Source: Halomonas sp. KAO (GTDB lineage Bacteria; Pseudomonadota; Gammaproteobacteria; Pseudomonadales; Halomonadaceae). From it: 64,000 bases of DNA. Numbering within the stretch: position 1 is the stretch's first letter; each line of letters begins with the position of its first letter. The position numbers were made by a program, and so were the translations under genes. The stretch is taken from NCBI RefSeq assembly GCF_015595025.1, contig NZ_JADNRL010000019.1:679521-743520 (forward strand). Direction: 5' to 3'. Positions 18,929 to 30,444 of the stretch are shown one piece after another. Below the pieces are notes generated by a model, which saw only the letters and a list, made by a program, of their open reading frames with translations, had not been told where the DNA came from and ran no database searches.

Positions 18929-20343
18929 TGCTGACGACGCTGCTTGAACTGATTCCCCTGCTGCTGTTTGTCACCATCTGCGGCGTGCTGATGCTCGGCT
19001 ATCCGGTCGCCCTGTCGCTGGCGGGCACCGCCCTGTTCTTCGCCGGGCTCGGCTTCGCGCTGACCCACCTGGGAGTCCCCGTCCCCTTCGAGCCGGGCTA
19101 CCTCAGCGCCATGCCCAACCGCCTCTTCGGCATCATGACCAACCAGACACTGCTGGCGGTGCCCCTGTTCGTGCTGATGGGAGTGCTGCTGGAGAAGTCA
19201 CGGGTCGCCGAGACGCTGCTCGACGCCATGGCCCTGGCCTTCGGCGCCCTGCGCGGCGGGCTGGGCATCGCCGTGGTGCTGGTCGGCATGCTGCTGGCCG
19301 CCTCCACCGGCATCGTCGGCGCCACCGTGGTGACCATGGGCCTGCTGTCGCTGCCCACCATGCTCAAGCGCGGCTATTCGCCCTCGCTCGCCACCGGCAC
19401 CATCTGCGCCACCGGCACCCTGGGCCAGATCATCCCCCCCTCCATCGCCCTGGTACTGCTCGGCGACGTGCTCTCCAACGCCTACCAGCAGGCCCAGCTG
19501 GCGATGGGCGTCTGGAGCCCCAAGACCCTCTCGGTGGGCGATCTCTTTATCGGCGCCCTCATCCCGGGGCTGCTGCTGGTCGTGGTCTATATCCTCTACG
19601 TGACCCTGACCGCCTGGCTGAGGCCCAGCCTCGCCCCCCCGGTGGACCGCCAGGCACTGATGGAGGAGCTCGATCACAACGGCAGCCTCTGGCCACTGCT
19701 GCTCAAGGGGCTGCTGCCACCGGTGCTGCTGATCGTGGCGGTCCTGGGCTCGATCCTCGGCGGCTTCGCCACCCCCACCGAGGCCTCGGCGGTGGGCGCC
19801 TTCGGCGCCTTCCTGCTGGCGCTGACCAATCGCCGCCTGAACCTCACCATGCTGCGCGATGTGGTCCACTCCACCGCTCAGGTCACCAGCATGGTGTTCC
19901 TGATCCTGATCGGTGCCGCACTGTTCTCGCTGGTCTTCCGCGCCTTCGGCGGCGAGGAGCTGGTCGTCGAGCTGTTCGAATCGCTGCCCGGCGGCGTGGT
20001 GGGAGCCACCCTGGTGGTCATGCTGGTGATCTTCCTGCTCGGCTTCATCCTCGACTTCATCGAGATCACCTTCGTGGTGGTGCCCATCGTCGGGCCGGTG
20101 CTGCTGGCCATGGGGCTCGACCCCATCTGGCTGGGCATCATGATCGCCATCAACCTGCAGACCTCATTCCTGACGCCACCCTTCGGCTTCGCGCTCTTCT
20201 ACCTGCGCGGCGTCACCCCCGAGTCGGTGCCCACCTCGGCGATCTATCGTGGCGTGATCCCCTTTATCCTGATCCAGCTCGGCATGCTGGTGGCGCTGGC
20301 GCTCTTCCCGAGCCTGGCTACCTGGCTACCGAGCCGGATATGA
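18928..20343 (+). CDS. TRAP transporter large permease (DctM-type)
   Basis: Large membrane subunit that carries the sodium-coupled transport path. The 471-residue protein has about 12 membrane segments, the NQTLLAVPLFVLMG region, the GTLGQIIPPSIALVLLG loop and the C-terminal LQTSFLTPPFGFALFYLRG motif of DctM proteins. It is longer than the ~427-residue SiaM/TeaC type and resembles the long class assigned to mannitol, chloroaromatic or keto-acid substrates; that is inference from length and motif detail. It ends six bases before the convergent nuoN, with no clear terminator between them. Confidence 0.9.
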   Translation: MLTTLLELIPLLLFVTICGVLMLGYPVALSLAGTALFFAGLGFALTHLGVPVPFEPGYLSAMPNRLFGIMTNQTLLAVPLFVLMGVLLEKSRVAETLLDAMALAFGALRGGLGIAVVLVGMLLAASTGIVGATVVTMGLLSLPTMLKRGYSPSLATGTICATGTLGQIIPPSIALVLLGDVLSNAYQQAQLAMGVWSPKTLSVGDLFIGALIPGLLLVVVYILYVTLTAWLRPSLAPPVDRQALMEELDHNGSLWPLLLKGLLPPVLLIVAVLGSILGGFATPTEASAVGAFGAFLLALTNRRLNLTMLRDVVHSTAQVTSMVFLILIGAALFSLVFRAFGGEELVVELFESLPGGVVGATLVVMLVIFLLGFILDFIEITFVVVPIVGPVLLAMGLDPIWLGIMIAINLQTSFLTPPFGFALFYLRGVTPESVPTSAIYRGVIPFILIQLGMLVALALFPSLATWLPSRI

Positions 20344-20349
20344 CCCGTT

Positions 20350-21789
20350 CTACGGCACCCCGCCCAGCTGAGCTGCCATATCGATCATCGGCGCCGGATA
20401 GAGCCCCAGCACGATGACGGCGAGCGCCACGCCCAGTACCACCAGCCCCCCGGCACGTGCGCCCCAGTCGTGGGGCGCATCGCGTCGCTGCATGCCCGGC
20501 GCCAGCAGGTAGAGTGTCACCATGACCCGCAGGTAGTAGTAGAGGCCGATGGCGCTGCCCAGGATGATGCCGCCCACCAGCCACCAGCGGCTTGCCTCGA
20601 CGCCCAGGGCGATGATATAGAACTTGCCGATAAAGCCTACCGTGGCGGGAATGCCCGCCAGGGAGAGCATGGCGATGGTCAGCACCGCCGTGAGGTAGGG
20701 ACGGCGCCAGAAGAGGCCACGGTAGTAGTGCAGCGCCGCCACATCCTCGCCACCGGCGGCACCGGAGATCAGGGTGACCACTCCGAAGGCGGCCAGGGTG
20801 GTCAGTACGTAGGTAATCAGATAGACGCCGCCGGTCTCCGCCGCCAGTCCGTCCCCCACGACCAGTGTCACCAGCAGGTAGCCGAAATGGGCGATGGAAG
20901 AGTAGCCGAGGAGGCGCTTGAGATTGGACTGGGTCAGCGCCAGCAGGTTGCCCACCAGCATGCTGGCCAGCGCCAGTATCGCCAGCAGGGTCTGCAGCCA
21001 CCGCCCCTGAAGGCCGGGCACGTCAAGCACCAGGCGCAGCAGCAGGAAGAACACCGCCACCTTGCTGGCGGTGGCCAGGAAGGTGGCCGCCGGCGCTGGC
21101 CCGCCCTCGTAGACATCCGGGGTCCAGAGATGAAAGGGGACCACGGAGAGCTTGAAGCCCAGGCCGACCACCATCATGCCGACACCGGCCAGTCCCCAGA
21201 GGCCGGTTTCCCCGCTCAGCTCGACCAGCAGAACATCGAACCGCAGCTCGCCGGTCTGGGCGTAGAGCAGCGCCATGCCGAACAGCAGGAAGGCGCTCGC
21301 CGCGGCGGAGAGAATCAGGTACTTGACGCCGGCTTCCAGGGAGCGGCGCTCTCGATAGGCGTAGGCCAGCATGCCGTAGAGCGGCATGGAGAGCAGTTCC
21401 AGGCCGACGAACAGGCTGGCAAGATGACGGCTCGCCGCCAGCGTCAGGCCACCCGCCGCGGCACACAGCAGCAGCAGGTAGAACTCCTCCCGGGCGCCCC
21501 GATACTGCTCGAGATAGGCGTGCGACAGGATGGCGCAGATCAGGGTCGACCCCAGGATCAGCACGCCGCCCAGCATCGCCAGGCCATCGAAGGCCAGCAG
21601 CGGCGTTTGCACCGGCCCCGCCTGCCAGGCGATCACCTGAGCGACGAGCGCAAGCGAAAGCCCCAGCGCGGTGACGGCCACCGTGGCCGCATGTTGCCGG
21701 CGCCAGGCGATGCCCAGCATCACCGTGACGGCCGAGGCCGCCACCAGCATCAGCGGCAGCAGGGCGACGAAGCGAGCACTCGTCAACAT
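20350..21789 (-). CDS. nuoN: NADH-quinone oxidoreductase subunit N
   Basis: Antiporter-like proton-pumping membrane subunit of complex I, last gene of the nuo operon. The 479-residue product has about 14 membrane helices and the family signature around FVGLELLSMPLYGM, the broken-helix lysines (ASKVAVFFLLLRL) and GYSSIAHFGYLL. The start is the ATG ending at 21789, which shares one base with the nuoM stop. The frame remains open upstream into nuoM but those residues are unrelated. It converges on the TRAP large permease. Confidence 0.95.
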   Translation of the reverse strand: MLTSARFVALLPLMLVAASAVTVMLGIAWRRQHAATVAVTALGLSLALVAQVIAWQAGPVQTPLLAFDGLAMLGGVLILGSTLICAILSHAYLEQYRGAREEFYLLLLCAAAGGLTLAASRHLASLFVGLELLSMPLYGMLAYAYRERRSLEAGVKYLILSAAASAFLLFGMALLYAQTGELRFDVLLVELSGETGLWGLAGVGMMVVGLGFKLSVVPFHLWTPDVYEGGPAPAATFLATASKVAVFFLLLRLVLDVPGLQGRWLQTLLAILALASMLVGNLLALTQSNLKRLLGYSSIAHFGYLLVTLVVGDGLAAETGGVYLITYVLTTLAAFGVVTLISGAAGGEDVAALHYYRGLFWRRPYLTAVLTIAMLSLAGIPATVGFIGKFYIIALGVEASRWWLVGGIILGSAIGLYYYLRVMVTLYLLAPGMQRRDAPHDWGARAGGLVVLGVALAVIVLGLYPAPMIDMAAQLGGVP

Positions 21790-23336
21790 CAGCGAACCTC
21801 CGTCAGGGCGTCCGCTCCGGCGGGAACGCGGTCGAAGATCTCGGACAGCTGCTGCACCCCATCCATGGCGGCGCCGGTGGTATCCAGCAGCGGCTGAGGA
21901 TAGAGCCCGAGCCACAGCACCAGGGCCAGGATCGTCAGCATCATGAGGAATTCCCGGGTATCGAGCCCCGCCAGGGGCTCATCGCTGCGGGGCGGGCCAT
22001 AGTGCACCCGCTGCATCAATATCAGCGAGTAGACGGCCGCCAGCACCAGGCCCACGCTGGCGGCGACCACGACCCAGGGAGCCGTGGAGAAGGTGCCGAA
22101 CAGCACCATGAACTCTCCGACGAAGTTGGCGGTGGTCGGCATGCCCAGCGACGCCGCGACGAAGAACAGCCAGAACCCCGGCAGGCTGCCCAGCCGCCCC
22201 CAGAGCCCCCCCATCAGGGTCATGTCGCGGGTATGCAGGCGCTCATAGAGCTGCCCGCTGAGGATGAACAGCCCCGCCGCGGAGAAGGCGTGAGCCAGCA
22301 TCAGCACCACCACGCCCTGCAGGGCCAGCGACGAGCCGGAGTAGATGCCGATCAGCACGAAGCCCATGTGAGCGATGCTGGTATAGGCGATGAAGCGCTT
22401 GATGTCCTGCTGGCCGCAGGCGAGTATCGCGCCGTAAAAGATCCCCAGCAGCCCCAGCCCCATCGCCACCGGCGCAAAGGCCTGGGAGGCCTCTGGAAAC
22501 AGTGGCAGCGCGAAGCGCAGCATGCCGTAGGCGCCGGTCTTGAGCAGGATGCCCGCCAGATCCACGCTACCCGCGGTGGGGGCCTGGGCATGGGCGTTGG
22601 GCAACCAGCCGTGGAAGGGCACCACCGGCAGCTTGACCGCGAAGGCGATGAAGAAGCCCAGCATCAGCCAGAAGGCCAAGGTCGGGGACAAGGACGTGCC
22701 CAGCAACACCTCGTAGCTGAAGGAGTAGTCGCCGGTATTGGCATGGTGAGCGAACACCAGCCCCAGTATCGCCGCCAGCATCAGCAGCCCGCTGGCCTGG
22801 GTATAGATGAAGAACTTGGTGGCGGCCCCGATGCGAGTTCGCCCCCGGGAGCCGCTATGCCCCCATAGCGCGATCAGGAAGTACATCGGCACCAGCATCA
22901 TTTCCCAGAAGAAGAAGAACAGGAAGAGATCCATGGCCAGGAAGACGCCGATCACCCCGCCGAGAATCCACAGCAGGTTGAGGTGAAAGAAGCCGATGCG
23001 CCCGACGATCTCCTTCCAGGAGCAGACCACCGCCAGCACGCCGAGAAAGCCGGTCAGGGCAATCAGGGCCAGGGAGAGCCCGTCCAGGGCCAGGTGAATG
23101 TCGATACCGAAGCGCGGAATCCAGGGTGCCCGGAACTCCAGGGCCCATCGCGGATCCTCGCCATCCAGCGCCGGCAGGCCAAAGTCGAGCTGGCCCCATA
23201 GCCACAGCGGAATCGCCAGCTCGATCAGCATGGTGATAAGCGCGATCCAGCGGGTCGGCCTGTCGCCCAGGCGCTCCGCCTGCCAGCACAAGATCCCGCC
23301 GACGAAGGGAATCACAATCAGCCACACGAGAATCAT
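21789..23336 (-). CDS. nuoM: NADH-quinone oxidoreductase subunit M
   Basis: Second antiporter-like proton-pumping subunit of complex I. The 515-residue protein has about 14 membrane helices with the essential Glu in FFFWEMMLVPMY, the pumping Lys in FAVKLPVVPFHGWLPNAHAQAPT and the broken-helix region IAYTSIAHMGFVLIG. Length equals that of the E. coli subunit. It follows nuoL after a 49-base gap, the largest spacing in the distal half of the operon, and its stop overlaps the nuoN start. Confidence 0.96.
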   Translation of the reverse strand: MILVWLIVIPFVGGILCWQAERLGDRPTRWIALITMLIELAIPLWLWGQLDFGLPALDGEDPRWALEFRAPWIPRFGIDIHLALDGLSLALIALTGFLGVLAVVCSWKEIVGRIGFFHLNLLWILGGVIGVFLAMDLFLFFFFWEMMLVPMYFLIALWGHSGSRGRTRIGAATKFFIYTQASGLLMLAAILGLVFAHHANTGDYSFSYEVLLGTSLSPTLAFWLMLGFFIAFAVKLPVVPFHGWLPNAHAQAPTAGSVDLAGILLKTGAYGMLRFALPLFPEASQAFAPVAMGLGLLGIFYGAILACGQQDIKRFIAYTSIAHMGFVLIGIYSGSSLALQGVVVLMLAHAFSAAGLFILSGQLYERLHTRDMTLMGGLWGRLGSLPGFWLFFVAASLGMPTTANFVGEFMVLFGTFSTAPWVVVAASVGLVLAAVYSLILMQRVHYGPPRSDEPLAGLDTREFLMMLTILALVLWLGLYPQPLLDTTGAAMDGVQQLSEIFDRVPAGADALTEVR

Positions 23337-23385
23337 AGATATCGCATCCCGTCAGGAGAACACTGGGCACTAGCGCCCACCAGCG

Positions 23386-25272
23386 CTACATGAACAGGGC
23401 CAGACTCAGCAGGATCAGCGCCGCCCCTACCGTCATGGTGGTGGCATAGCCGCGCAGCCTGCCGGTCTGGGCTCGAGAAAGCCCGAAATGCACGAGGCGC
23501 AGCGCCCTAGCCACCAGGCGAAAGACGCCGTCGAACAGGTCGCCTTTCAGCAGCCAGACCAGGCCTCTATAGGGCCGCACCAGCGTCCAGTCGAAAAGCG
23601 TGTCGAAGCCCCAGGCGCGGTTCCAGAGGCGCCAGAGCCCGGCTCCCGGCCCCTCGCGGGTAACGCGAGACAGCCAGTCGCACTTGGTCAGGAACAGCCA
23701 GCCGCCCAGGACGATGCCGATCAGCGCCGTGGCGGAGGCGACCCACACGAGCGCAGTATGCCCGGCCTCCACACCCGTCCCGGGACTCGCGACCAGCACA
23801 TCGTCCACCGGCGGCGTGATCCAGCCCCCCAGGAAGGTCGAGAGCACCACCAGCACCACCAGCGGCACCCCATGGGCCAGGCCCCGCCCCGCTTCGGCAT
23901 GCCGGGCGCCGTCGCTCTTCGCCTCGCCGTGGAAGATGCCGATGATCAGGCGCAGGGTGTAAACCGATGTCAGCAAGGCACCGATCAGGCCGGCCAGCAG
24001 CAGGCCGGCGTGCCCGGATGCCAGTGCCTGCCACAGGATCTCGTCCTTGCTGTAGAAGCCGGCGGTGACCAGCGGCAGCGCCGCCAGGGCCGCGCCGCCG
24101 ACGAGAAAGCCCACGTAGGCCAGGGGCAACCTGCGCCACAGCCCGCCCAGACGACGCATGTCCTGCTCGTGATGGCAGCTGACGATGACCGCGCCGGCGG
24201 CGAGGAACAGCAGCGCCTTGAAGAAGGCGTGGGTCATCAGATGGAAGAGCGCCGCGTCATAGGCGCCGACGCCCAGGGCCAGGAACATGTAGCCGATCTG
24301 GCTCATGGTGGAGTAGGCCAGCACGCGCTTGATGTCGGTCTGGGCCAGGGCAGCGAAGCCCGCCAGCAGCAGGGTCAGGGCGCCGATGACGCCGGTGGCA
24401 TGAAGGGCCAGGGGCGCAAGCTCGAAGAGTCCGTGCATGCGAGCGATCAGGTAGACCCCGGCGGTGACCATGGTGGCGGCATGGATCAGCGCCGATACCG
24501 GGGTGGGGCCGGCCATGGCGTCCGCCAGCCAGGTATGCAGCGGCAGCTGCGCCGACTTGCCCAGCGCCCCGCCCAGCAGCAGGAAGGCCGCGACCTCCAC
24601 CACGAGATCGCCGGAGCCCCACAGCAGGGGCGCAACGGCGAGGACCTCGGCGATGTCCAGGGTGCCCATCCGGGCGAAGATCAGGAACATGCCGATGGCC
24701 AGGAAGACATCGCCGATGCGGGTGACGATAAAGGCCTTGAAGCCGGCCCAGCCGTTGGCGCTGTCGCGGTAGTAGTAGCCGATCAGCAGATAGCTGCACA
24801 GGCCGACCCCTTCCCAGCCCAGGAACAGCAGCAGCAGGTTGTCGCCCAGCACCAGCAGCACCATGCTGAACACGAAGAGGTTCATGTAGGCATAGAAGCG
24901 GGTGATGCCCTCTTCGCCGCGCATGTACCAGGCGGCGAAGAGGTGAATCAGGAAGCCCACGCCGGTGATGATTCCCAGCATGGTCAGGGAGAGGCCATCC
25001 AGGGTCAGGCCGATGGTCGGCTGGAAATCGCCCACGGCGATCCAGTGCCAGAGGGTGACCCGATAGGCGCCCGGTTCGGCAAGGTAGCGCAGGGCGATCA
25101 GCAGGGTGACCAGGGCGGCCAGCCCCAGGCTGGTGACGCCGACGGTCGCGCTGGATCGCTCCCCGAGGGTGCCCCGGGACAGGCTCAGGATCAGCATGCC
25201 CGCCAGGGGCAGCAGGAAGGTCAGGGCAAGCAGTGCCCCCATCGAGGGCAGTGAAGTCACTGGTTCCATCAT
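23386..25272 (-). CDS. nuoL: NADH-quinone oxidoreductase subunit L
   Basis: Distal antiporter-like subunit of complex I with the long lateral helix that runs along the membrane arm. The 628-residue protein shows the key Glu in [19 protein letters not shown], the pumping Lys in [25 protein letters not shown] and [16 protein letters not shown], and a final helix after residue ~600. Two adjacent ATGs are possible; the one ending at 25272 overlaps the nuoK stop as ATGA and is chosen. A longer open frame upstream is an nuoK/J shadow. Confidence 0.95.
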   Translation of the reverse strand: MMEPVTSLPSMGALLALTFLLPLAGMLILSLSRGTLGERSSATVGVTSLGLAALVTLLIALRYLAEPGAYRVTLWHWIAVGDFQPTIGLTLDGLSLTMLGIITGVGFLIHLFAAWYMRGEEGITRFYAYMNLFVFSMVLLVLGDNLLLLFLGWEGVGLCSYLLIGYYYRDSANGWAGFKAFIVTRIGDVFLAIGMFLIFARMGTLDIAEVLAVAPLLWGSGDLVVEVAAFLLLGGALGKSAQLPLHTWLADAMAGPTPVSALIHAATMVTAGVYLIARMHGLFELAPLALHATGVIGALTLLLAGFAALAQTDIKRVLAYSTMSQIGYMFLALGVGAYDAALFHLMTHAFFKALLFLAAGAVIVSCHHEQDMRRLGGLWRRLPLAYVGFLVGGAALAALPLVTAGFYSKDEILWQALASGHAGLLLAGLIGALLTSVYTLRLIIGIFHGEAKSDGARHAEAGRGLAHGVPLVVLVVLSTFLGGWITPPVDDVLVASPGTGVEAGHTALVWVASATALIGIVLGGWLFLTKCDWLSRVTREGPGAGLWRLWNRAWGFDTLFDWTLVRPYRGLVWLLKGDLFDGVFRLVARALRLVHFGLSRAQTGRLRGYATTMTVGAALILLSLALFM

Positions 25273-25577
25273 CCGCGCATCCTGCTGACCACGTCGATAT
25301 CCAGGGTCTTGAAGCGATGCTGCAGCTGAATCAGCAGCGCCAGCCCCACGCTCGCCTCCGCCGCCGCCAGGGTGATCACCAGCAGGAACATCGCCTGCCC
25401 CTCGGGCTGCTGCCAGGCGGTGCCGGCGACGATGAACGCCAGTCCCGCGGCATTCAGCATGATCTCGAGGCTCATCAGGATAAAGATCATATTGCGACGA
25501 AACAGCAGTCCCGCCAGCCCCAGGGTGAAGAGGATGGCGGCCAGCACAAGGCCGTGTTCCACGGGCACGCTGCTCAT
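25269..25577 (-). CDS. nuoK: NADH-quinone oxidoreductase subunit K
   Basis: Small three-helix membrane subunit (MrpC-like) of complex I. The 102-residue protein has the expected length, with conserved glutamates in [13 protein letters not shown] (helix 2) and [13 protein letters not shown] (helix 3) that form part of the proton path. It starts at the ATG ending at 25577, overlapping the nuoJ stop by four bases, and its own stop overlaps nuoL. The very tight packing indicates strict co-translation. Confidence 0.96.
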   Translation of the reverse strand: MSSVPVEHGLVLAAILFTLGLAGLLFRRNMIFILMSLEIMLNAAGLAFIVAGTAWQQPEGQAMFLLVITLAAAEASVGLALLIQLQHRFKTLDIDVVSRMRG

Positions 25578-26113
25578 GGCGCCTCCTGACGGCGATCGGA
25601 TGAGGACGGTTTTGGCGTCGTCGGTAGACGGCCCACATGGGAGGCGGTCACCAGCGCCGCCAGCAGCAGCAGGGCACTCAGCTCGACTACCAGCAGCCAG
25701 GGTCCGAACAGCCGGGTGCCCACCGCCTTGGCGGTCAGCGCATCGCCGCGCTGCATCAGCATGCCGGCGTCGCCCCGCCACAGCAGGACGCTCAGGGTCA
25801 GCAGCAGGAAGGCGGCGAGCAGCGAGGGGCCCAGCCAGGTGCGCGGCCGCAGCCAGGCGCGCTCCTGGGCGACCCCCGCCTCTCCCAGATTGAGCATCAT
25901 CACCACGAAGACGAAGAGCACCATGATCGCCCCGGCATAGACGATGATCTCCAGGACGCCGGCGAAGGGCGCGCCCAGGGAGAAGAACACCATGGCCACC
26001 GCCAGCAGCGACACCACCAGGTACAGCACCCCGTGCACCGGATTGGGGTTGGTGATCACGCCGAGGGTGGCCAGCACCGCGACCAGTCCGCTCAGGTAAA
26101 ACGCAAACTCCAT
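25574..26113 (-). CDS. nuoJ: NADH-quinone oxidoreductase subunit J
   Basis: Five-helix membrane subunit of complex I. The 179-residue protein carries the [25 protein letters not shown] helix region and the pi-bulge helix [20 protein letters not shown], both typical. The ATG ending at 26113 is preceded on the minus strand by AAGGAGAGACC. It overlaps nuoK by four bases and is 49 bases downstream of nuoI. The C-terminal ~20 residues after the last helix are charged and variable. Confidence 0.95.
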   Translation of the reverse strand: MEFAFYLSGLVAVLATLGVITNPNPVHGVLYLVVSLLAVAMVFFSLGAPFAGVLEIIVYAGAIMVLFVFVVMMLNLGEAGVAQERAWLRPRTWLGPSLLAAFLLLTLSVLLWRGDAGMLMQRGDALTAKAVGTRLFGPWLLVVELSALLLLAALVTASHVGRLPTTPKPSSSDRRQEAP

Positions 26114-26162
26114 GGTCTCTCCTTGGCCATAGCGGCCCAGCGACGGTTGTCGGATTCGCCCC

Positions 26163-26702
26163 TCATGGCAGCAGGCTGGTGACGTCGACCGGCTCCTCCT
26201 CATCCTGCGCCTGGCCCTTCTGCTTGCCGGCGATGGCCAGGCCCGCCACCTTGTAGAAGTGGTAGTCATGATCCTTGCCCGGGCCGTTGATCAGCAGGTC
26301 CTCCTTCTCGTAGACCAGCTCCTGGCGACGGTACTCGCCCATCTCGAAGTCGGGGGTAAGCTGGATCGCCGAGGTCGGGCAGGCCTCCTCGCACATCCCG
26401 CAGAAGATGCAGCGCGAGAAGTTGATGCGGAAGAACTCCGGATACCAGCGGCCGTCCTCCTGCTCGCCCTTCTGCAGCGCGATGCAGTCCACCGGACAGG
26501 CCACGGCGCACAGGTTGCAGGCCACGCAGCGCTCCTCGCCGTCCGGGTCTCGGGTCAGCACGATGCGCCCGCGATAGCGCGGCGACAGATAGACCTCTTC
26601 TTCCGGATAGCTGAGGGTCTCGCGCTTGCGAAAGCCGTGCATGAAGATCGTGCTCAGGGTACGCAGCTGAGAGCCAATGCCTTTCAAAAGCCCCTTGTAC
26701 AT
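26163..26702 (-). CDS. nuoI: NADH-quinone oxidoreductase subunit I
   Basis: Peripheral-arm subunit holding clusters N6a and N6b that pass electrons toward N2. The 179-residue protein has two 8Fe-type ferredoxin motifs: Cys59, 62, 65 and 69 in [12 protein letters not shown], and Cys98, 101, 104 and 108 in [12 protein letters not shown]. An amphipathic N-terminal helix precedes the YPEEE motif. The ATG ending at 26702 is preceded by GGAGGAGTTGCC on the minus strand, a strong ribosome-binding site. It lies 17 bases after nuoH. Confidence 0.96.
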   Translation of the reverse strand: MYKGLLKGIGSQLRTLSTIFMHGFRKRETLSYPEEEVYLSPRYRGRIVLTRDPDGEERCVACNLCAVACPVDCIALQKGEQEDGRWYPEFFRINFSRCIFCGMCEEACPTSAIQLTPDFEMGEYRRQELVYEKEDLLINGPGKDHDYHFYKVAGLAIAGKQKGQAQDEEEPVDVTSLLP

Positions 26703-26719
26703 GGCAACTCCTCCTCCTA

Positions 26720-27700
26720 TCAGGCCGGCGCGACGAGCAGGATGACCGCGCCGGTCACCAGCAGGTTGATCAGCGTCAGCGGCAGGCAGACGATCCAGCC
26801 GAAGGTCATCACCCGGTCGTAACGCGGCCGGGGCAGCGCGGCCCGCACCAGGATGAACAGCACCAGGAAGACGCCGGTCTTGATCACGAACCAGACGATG
26901 GGCGGCAGCAGCGGGCCGTGCCAGCCGCCGAAGAACAGGGTGACGACCAGCGCCGAGATCAGCAGCATGCCGACATACTCGCCGATGAAGAACATGCCGA
27001 ACTTCATGGAGGAGTATTCGATATGGTAGCCGTCCGCCAGCTCCTGCTCCGCCTCCGGCTGGTCGAAGGGATGGCGGTGCACCACCGCGAAGCCGGCGAC
27101 AAGGAAGTTGCAGAACCCCAGAAACTGCGGAATGACATACCACAGCCCCTGCTGGGCGTTGACGATCTCGCGCAGGTTGAAGGAGCCGGCCATGGCGACG
27201 ACCCCCATCAGCGACAGCCCCATGAAGATCTCGTAGGAGATCGTCTGGGCCGAGGAGCGCATGGCGCCGATCAGCGCATACTTGTTGCCACTGGCCCAAC
27301 CGCCCAGCAACACCGAATAGACATTGATGCCGCCCATGGCCAGGAAGAACAGCAGGCCGATGTTCCAGTCCGCCACGCCCCAGCCGGGGGTGATAGGGAT
27401 GATGATGAAGGAGAGCAGCAGCGAGGCCATGGCGATGGCCGGCGCCAGCACGAAGATCGGCCGATCCGCGAAGGGCGGAATCCAGTCCTCCTTGAAGAAG
27501 ATCTTGATCATGTCGGCGATCAGCTGCAGCGAGCCGAAGGGTCCGACGCGATTGGGGCCATAGCGGTCCTGCCACAGACCCAGCAGGCGCCGCTCCACCA
27601 CGGTGAGCACCGCCCCGGCCAGCACCGCGGCGAGCAGGATCACCAGCGCCTGCAGCATGGCCAGGACGATGGCGACGACTTGTGGGGTCAGCCACTCCAT
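26720..27700 (-). CDS. nuoH: NADH-quinone oxidoreductase subunit H
   Basis: Membrane subunit that forms the quinone-entry chamber with NuoB and NuoD. The 326-residue protein has about eight helices, the [14 protein letters not shown] loop, the Glu-rich [19 protein letters not shown] loop and the [10 protein letters not shown] segment, all diagnostic. Its start shares one base with the nuoG stop (TGATG). The frame upstream is open into nuoG but without family similarity. Confidence 0.96.
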   Translation of the reverse strand: MEWLTPQVVAIVLAMLQALVILLAAVLAGAVLTVVERRLLGLWQDRYGPNRVGPFGSLQLIADMIKIFFKEDWIPPFADRPIFVLAPAIAMASLLLSFIIIPITPGWGVADWNIGLLFFLAMGGINVYSVLLGGWASGNKYALIGAMRSSAQTISYEIFMGLSLMGVVAMAGSFNLREIVNAQQGLWYVIPQFLGFCNFLVAGFAVVHRHPFDQPEAEQELADGYHIEYSSMKFGMFFIGEYVGMLLISALVVTLFFGGWHGPLLPPIVWFVIKTGVFLVLFILVRAALPRPRYDRVMTFGWIVCLPLTLINLLVTGAVILLVAPA

Positions 27701-30444
27701 CAGCGCTTCTCCTCGGCGGTCACCGTGTCGGGCGCCTCGATTCGCGCCTTGTCGCCGCTGGCGAACTCCTGGGTCACGCCCGCCGGCAGGCTCACCACGC
27801 CATCGGGCAGCTGCTGATTGCAGCACAGCGGCAGCGTCAGCCGGGCGCTGGCGTTCGCCAGCGTGACCGGGCTACCCTCGGTGAGCCCCAGCCGCTGCGC
27901 GTCCCGCTCGCTCAGGCCCAGCTTAGGAGGGCCGGCGCGCTCGCGAATGGGCGCGGCCAGGGCCGAGGTCTCCTCGCCGCCGAACAGCCGCGGCAGCACC
28001 AGCACCCGCCACTCCCCCGGCGTGGCGACGAACGCCTCGGGAATATCGGGATCGTCGTCATGGGCGCCGAGACGCGGCACGGCCAGACGCACGCCCGGAT
28101 TTCCACCGCGCAGATGCCCGCCCACCTGATCGGTAAACTTGTTCCAGGCCTGGGGCGAGTTCCAGCCCGGTGCCCAGGCGAAGGGGATCTCCCGGCGCGG
28201 ATGCGCCACGCCGCTGTAGCCCTCCATGGAAAAGGCGAAGGGCGAATCCTTGTCCTGAGGGACGCGCGGTTCGCTCACCTCGATGTCGGCGCGCATGGAG
28301 GTACGACCGCTGTAGCGGTGCGGCGCCCGGGCCAGGCGGCTGCCCGCCACGCGATAATCGCCCCCCGGGGCCGCGTCGAGGATGCCTTTCAGGGCGGGGT
28401 GGCGACGGGCGCAGGCCGCGGTGACCTCATCCAGGGTAATAGCGCTGGCGACTTCCCGATACAGGCTGGTGCGCAGGGCGTGCAGCCAGTGCCAGCCATC
28501 GTGCAGGCGGCTTTCCGGACGCAGATGACGCGGATCGAAGACCTGGAAGAAGCGCTGCGCACGCCCCTCCAGGTTGACCAGGGTGCCGCTGCCCTCGGCA
28601 AAGCTCGTCGCGGGCAACCCGAGCCTGGCCCGCTGCCAGGTGGGAGTGCGCTGATGGTCCAGCACCACCAGCTCCTCCACGGCATCCAGGGCGGCCTCCA
28701 CCCGGGCCTGGGGCAGGCGCGCGTAGAGGTCGTTTTCGAGTACCACCAGGGCGTCGGCGCGGCCCGTCACGACCTCGTCCAGGGCCCACTCCAGGGGCCG
28801 GCCGCCGAGCAGGGCGGCACCGGTGCTGTTGGCCTCGCGGCGCACCAGCATCAGGCCGGCGCTCCTGGCGCGTCGCGAGAGCGCCCGGGCGATGCTGCCG
28901 GCGGCATCCAGCACCCGCGTGGACTCCAGAGAGCCGCCGCTAATCACCAGTGGCTTCGTCGCTTTCAGCAGCTGGTCGGCCACCGCCCGGGCCGATGCCT
29001 CCAGGGCAGCATCGAGCCCTTCCACACGAGGCGCGCTGGCATCGATGGCATGAGCGATGGCGAAACCCAGTCGCGCGATGTCCTGAGGCGTCAGTTGCCA
29101 GCGGTCCGCGGCGATGGCGTCCAGCTCGGTGGCGGCGGGATAGGCGATGAACAGTGGATGGCGGCTGTCCTGAGCCAGGGTCTTGACGGCCTCGATGTTC
29201 CAGGCCGAAATGCCGCGCTCCTCGGCCAGCTCATCACGAATCCCCAGCACCGCCTGACGCACCCCCAGCGCCAGACGCGCGGCACTGTGCAGCAGGTCCT
29301 CTCCCAGCACCAGCACCGCATCGTGCTCCTCCACCTGGCGCAGGGTGGGAACCGGCAGGCCGCAGGAGACTTCCAGCTCCGCCATGCGCGTGAGGCATGC
29401 CTGCTCCCGGGCGGCGATACCGCTGGAGAAGTTCTCCTCGCCGACCAGCTCGATCAGCTGATGGTTGCTCTCCAGGCTGGCCCGCGGCGAGCCGATGCCG
29501 ATTACCCGCTCGGCGCTGCGCAGCAGGTCCGCGCCGCGGTCCAGGGATGGGTCCACTTCCAGGGTGACCATATCGGCGGTATGCCCGCTGCGCCATTCAG
29601 GCCGGCGAGGCCGATCGGCGCGATTGACGTAGCCGTAACCGAAGCGCCCTCGATCGCAGAGGAAGTAGCGGTTGAGATCGCCATGGTAGCGGTTGACGAT
29701 ACGGCGAATCTCGCCGTAGCGCTCCCCCGGGCTGATATTGCAGCCCAGGGCGCACTGGTGGCAGATGCTGGGCGCGAACTGCATGTCCCACTTGCGGACG
29801 TAGCGGTTCGAGTGCGTCCGGTCGGTGAAGACCCCGGTGGGACAGACCTCGGCCAGGTTGCCGGAGAAGGGGCTCTCCAGGATGCCTTCCCGATGGCGCC
29901 CGAAATAGAGGTTGTTGCTCGTGCCGAAGACACCCAGATCGGTGCCACCGGCATAGTCATTGTAGAAGCGTACGCAGCGGTAGCAGTTGATGCAGCGATT
30001 CATCTCGTGGGCGATGAAGGGGCCCAGATACTGGTTGCGGTGGGTGCGCTTGCGGAAACGATAGCGGCGCCGATTGTGGCCGGTCATCACCGTCATGTCC
30101 TGCAGATGACAGTGGCCACCCTCCTCGCAGACGGGACAGTCGTGGGGATGGTAGGTCATCAGCCACTCCACCACCTGGGCACGAAACGCCCTGGCCTCCG
30201 CGTCATCGATGGAGATCCAGCTGTCGTCCGCGGCCGGGGTCATGCAGGACATCACGATCTTGCCCTGGGTGTCGTCGGCATCCTTGTACTGCTTGACCGC
30301 GCACTGGCGGCAGGCGCCGATGCTGCCCATCGCCGGATGCCAGCAGAAGTAGGGAATGTCGAACCCCAGGGAGAGGCAGGCGTGCAGCAGATTGTCCGAC
30401 CCGTCCACCTCGTAGGCCTTGCCACCCACATGAATCGTCGCCAT
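27700..30444 (-). CDS. nuoG: NADH-quinone oxidoreductase subunit G
   Basis: Largest peripheral subunit of complex I, a molybdopterin-oxidoreductase-fold protein carrying iron-sulphur clusters. The 914-residue protein has the N-terminal 2Fe-2S ligands in [17 protein letters not shown], the His-ligated cluster in [16 protein letters not shown], and the [10 protein letters not shown] set. It also keeps a further CHQCALGCN plus distant Cys motif, the N7 site found in E. coli NuoG but absent from many others. Start and stop both overlap neighbours by one base. The C-terminal third is divergent, as usual for the family. Confidence 0.96.
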   Translation of the reverse strand: MATIHVGGKAYEVDGSDNLLHACLSLGFDIPYFCWHPAMGSIGACRQCAVKQYKDADDTQGKIVMSCMTPAADDSWISIDDAEARAFRAQVVEWLMTYHPHDCPVCEEGGHCHLQDMTVMTGHNRRRYRFRKRTHRNQYLGPFIAHEMNRCINCYRCVRFYNDYAGGTDLGVFGTSNNLYFGRHREGILESPFSGNLAEVCPTGVFTDRTHSNRYVRKWDMQFAPSICHQCALGCNISPGERYGEIRRIVNRYHGDLNRYFLCDRGRFGYGYVNRADRPRRPEWRSGHTADMVTLEVDPSLDRGADLLRSAERVIGIGSPRASLESNHQLIELVGEENFSSGIAAREQACLTRMAELEVSCGLPVPTLRQVEEHDAVLVLGEDLLHSAARLALGVRQAVLGIRDELAEERGISAWNIEAVKTLAQDSRHPLFIAYPAATELDAIAADRWQLTPQDIARLGFAIAHAIDASAPRVEGLDAALEASARAVADQLLKATKPLVISGGSLESTRVLDAAGSIARALSRRARSAGLMLVRREANSTGAALLGGRPLEWALDEVVTGRADALVVLENDLYARLPQARVEAALDAVEELVVLDHQRTPTWQRARLGLPATSFAEGSGTLVNLEGRAQRFFQVFDPRHLRPESRLHDGWHWLHALRTSLYREVASAITLDEVTAACARRHPALKGILDAAPGGDYRVAGSRLARAPHRYSGRTSMRADIEVSEPRVPQDKDSPFAFSMEGYSGVAHPRREIPFAWAPGWNSPQAWNKFTDQVGGHLRGGNPGVRLAVPRLGAHDDDPDIPEAFVATPGEWRVLVLPRLFGGEETSALAAPIRERAGPPKLGLSERDAQRLGLTEGSPVTLANASARLTLPLCCNQQLPDGVVSLPAGVTQEFASGDKARIEAPDTVTAEEKR

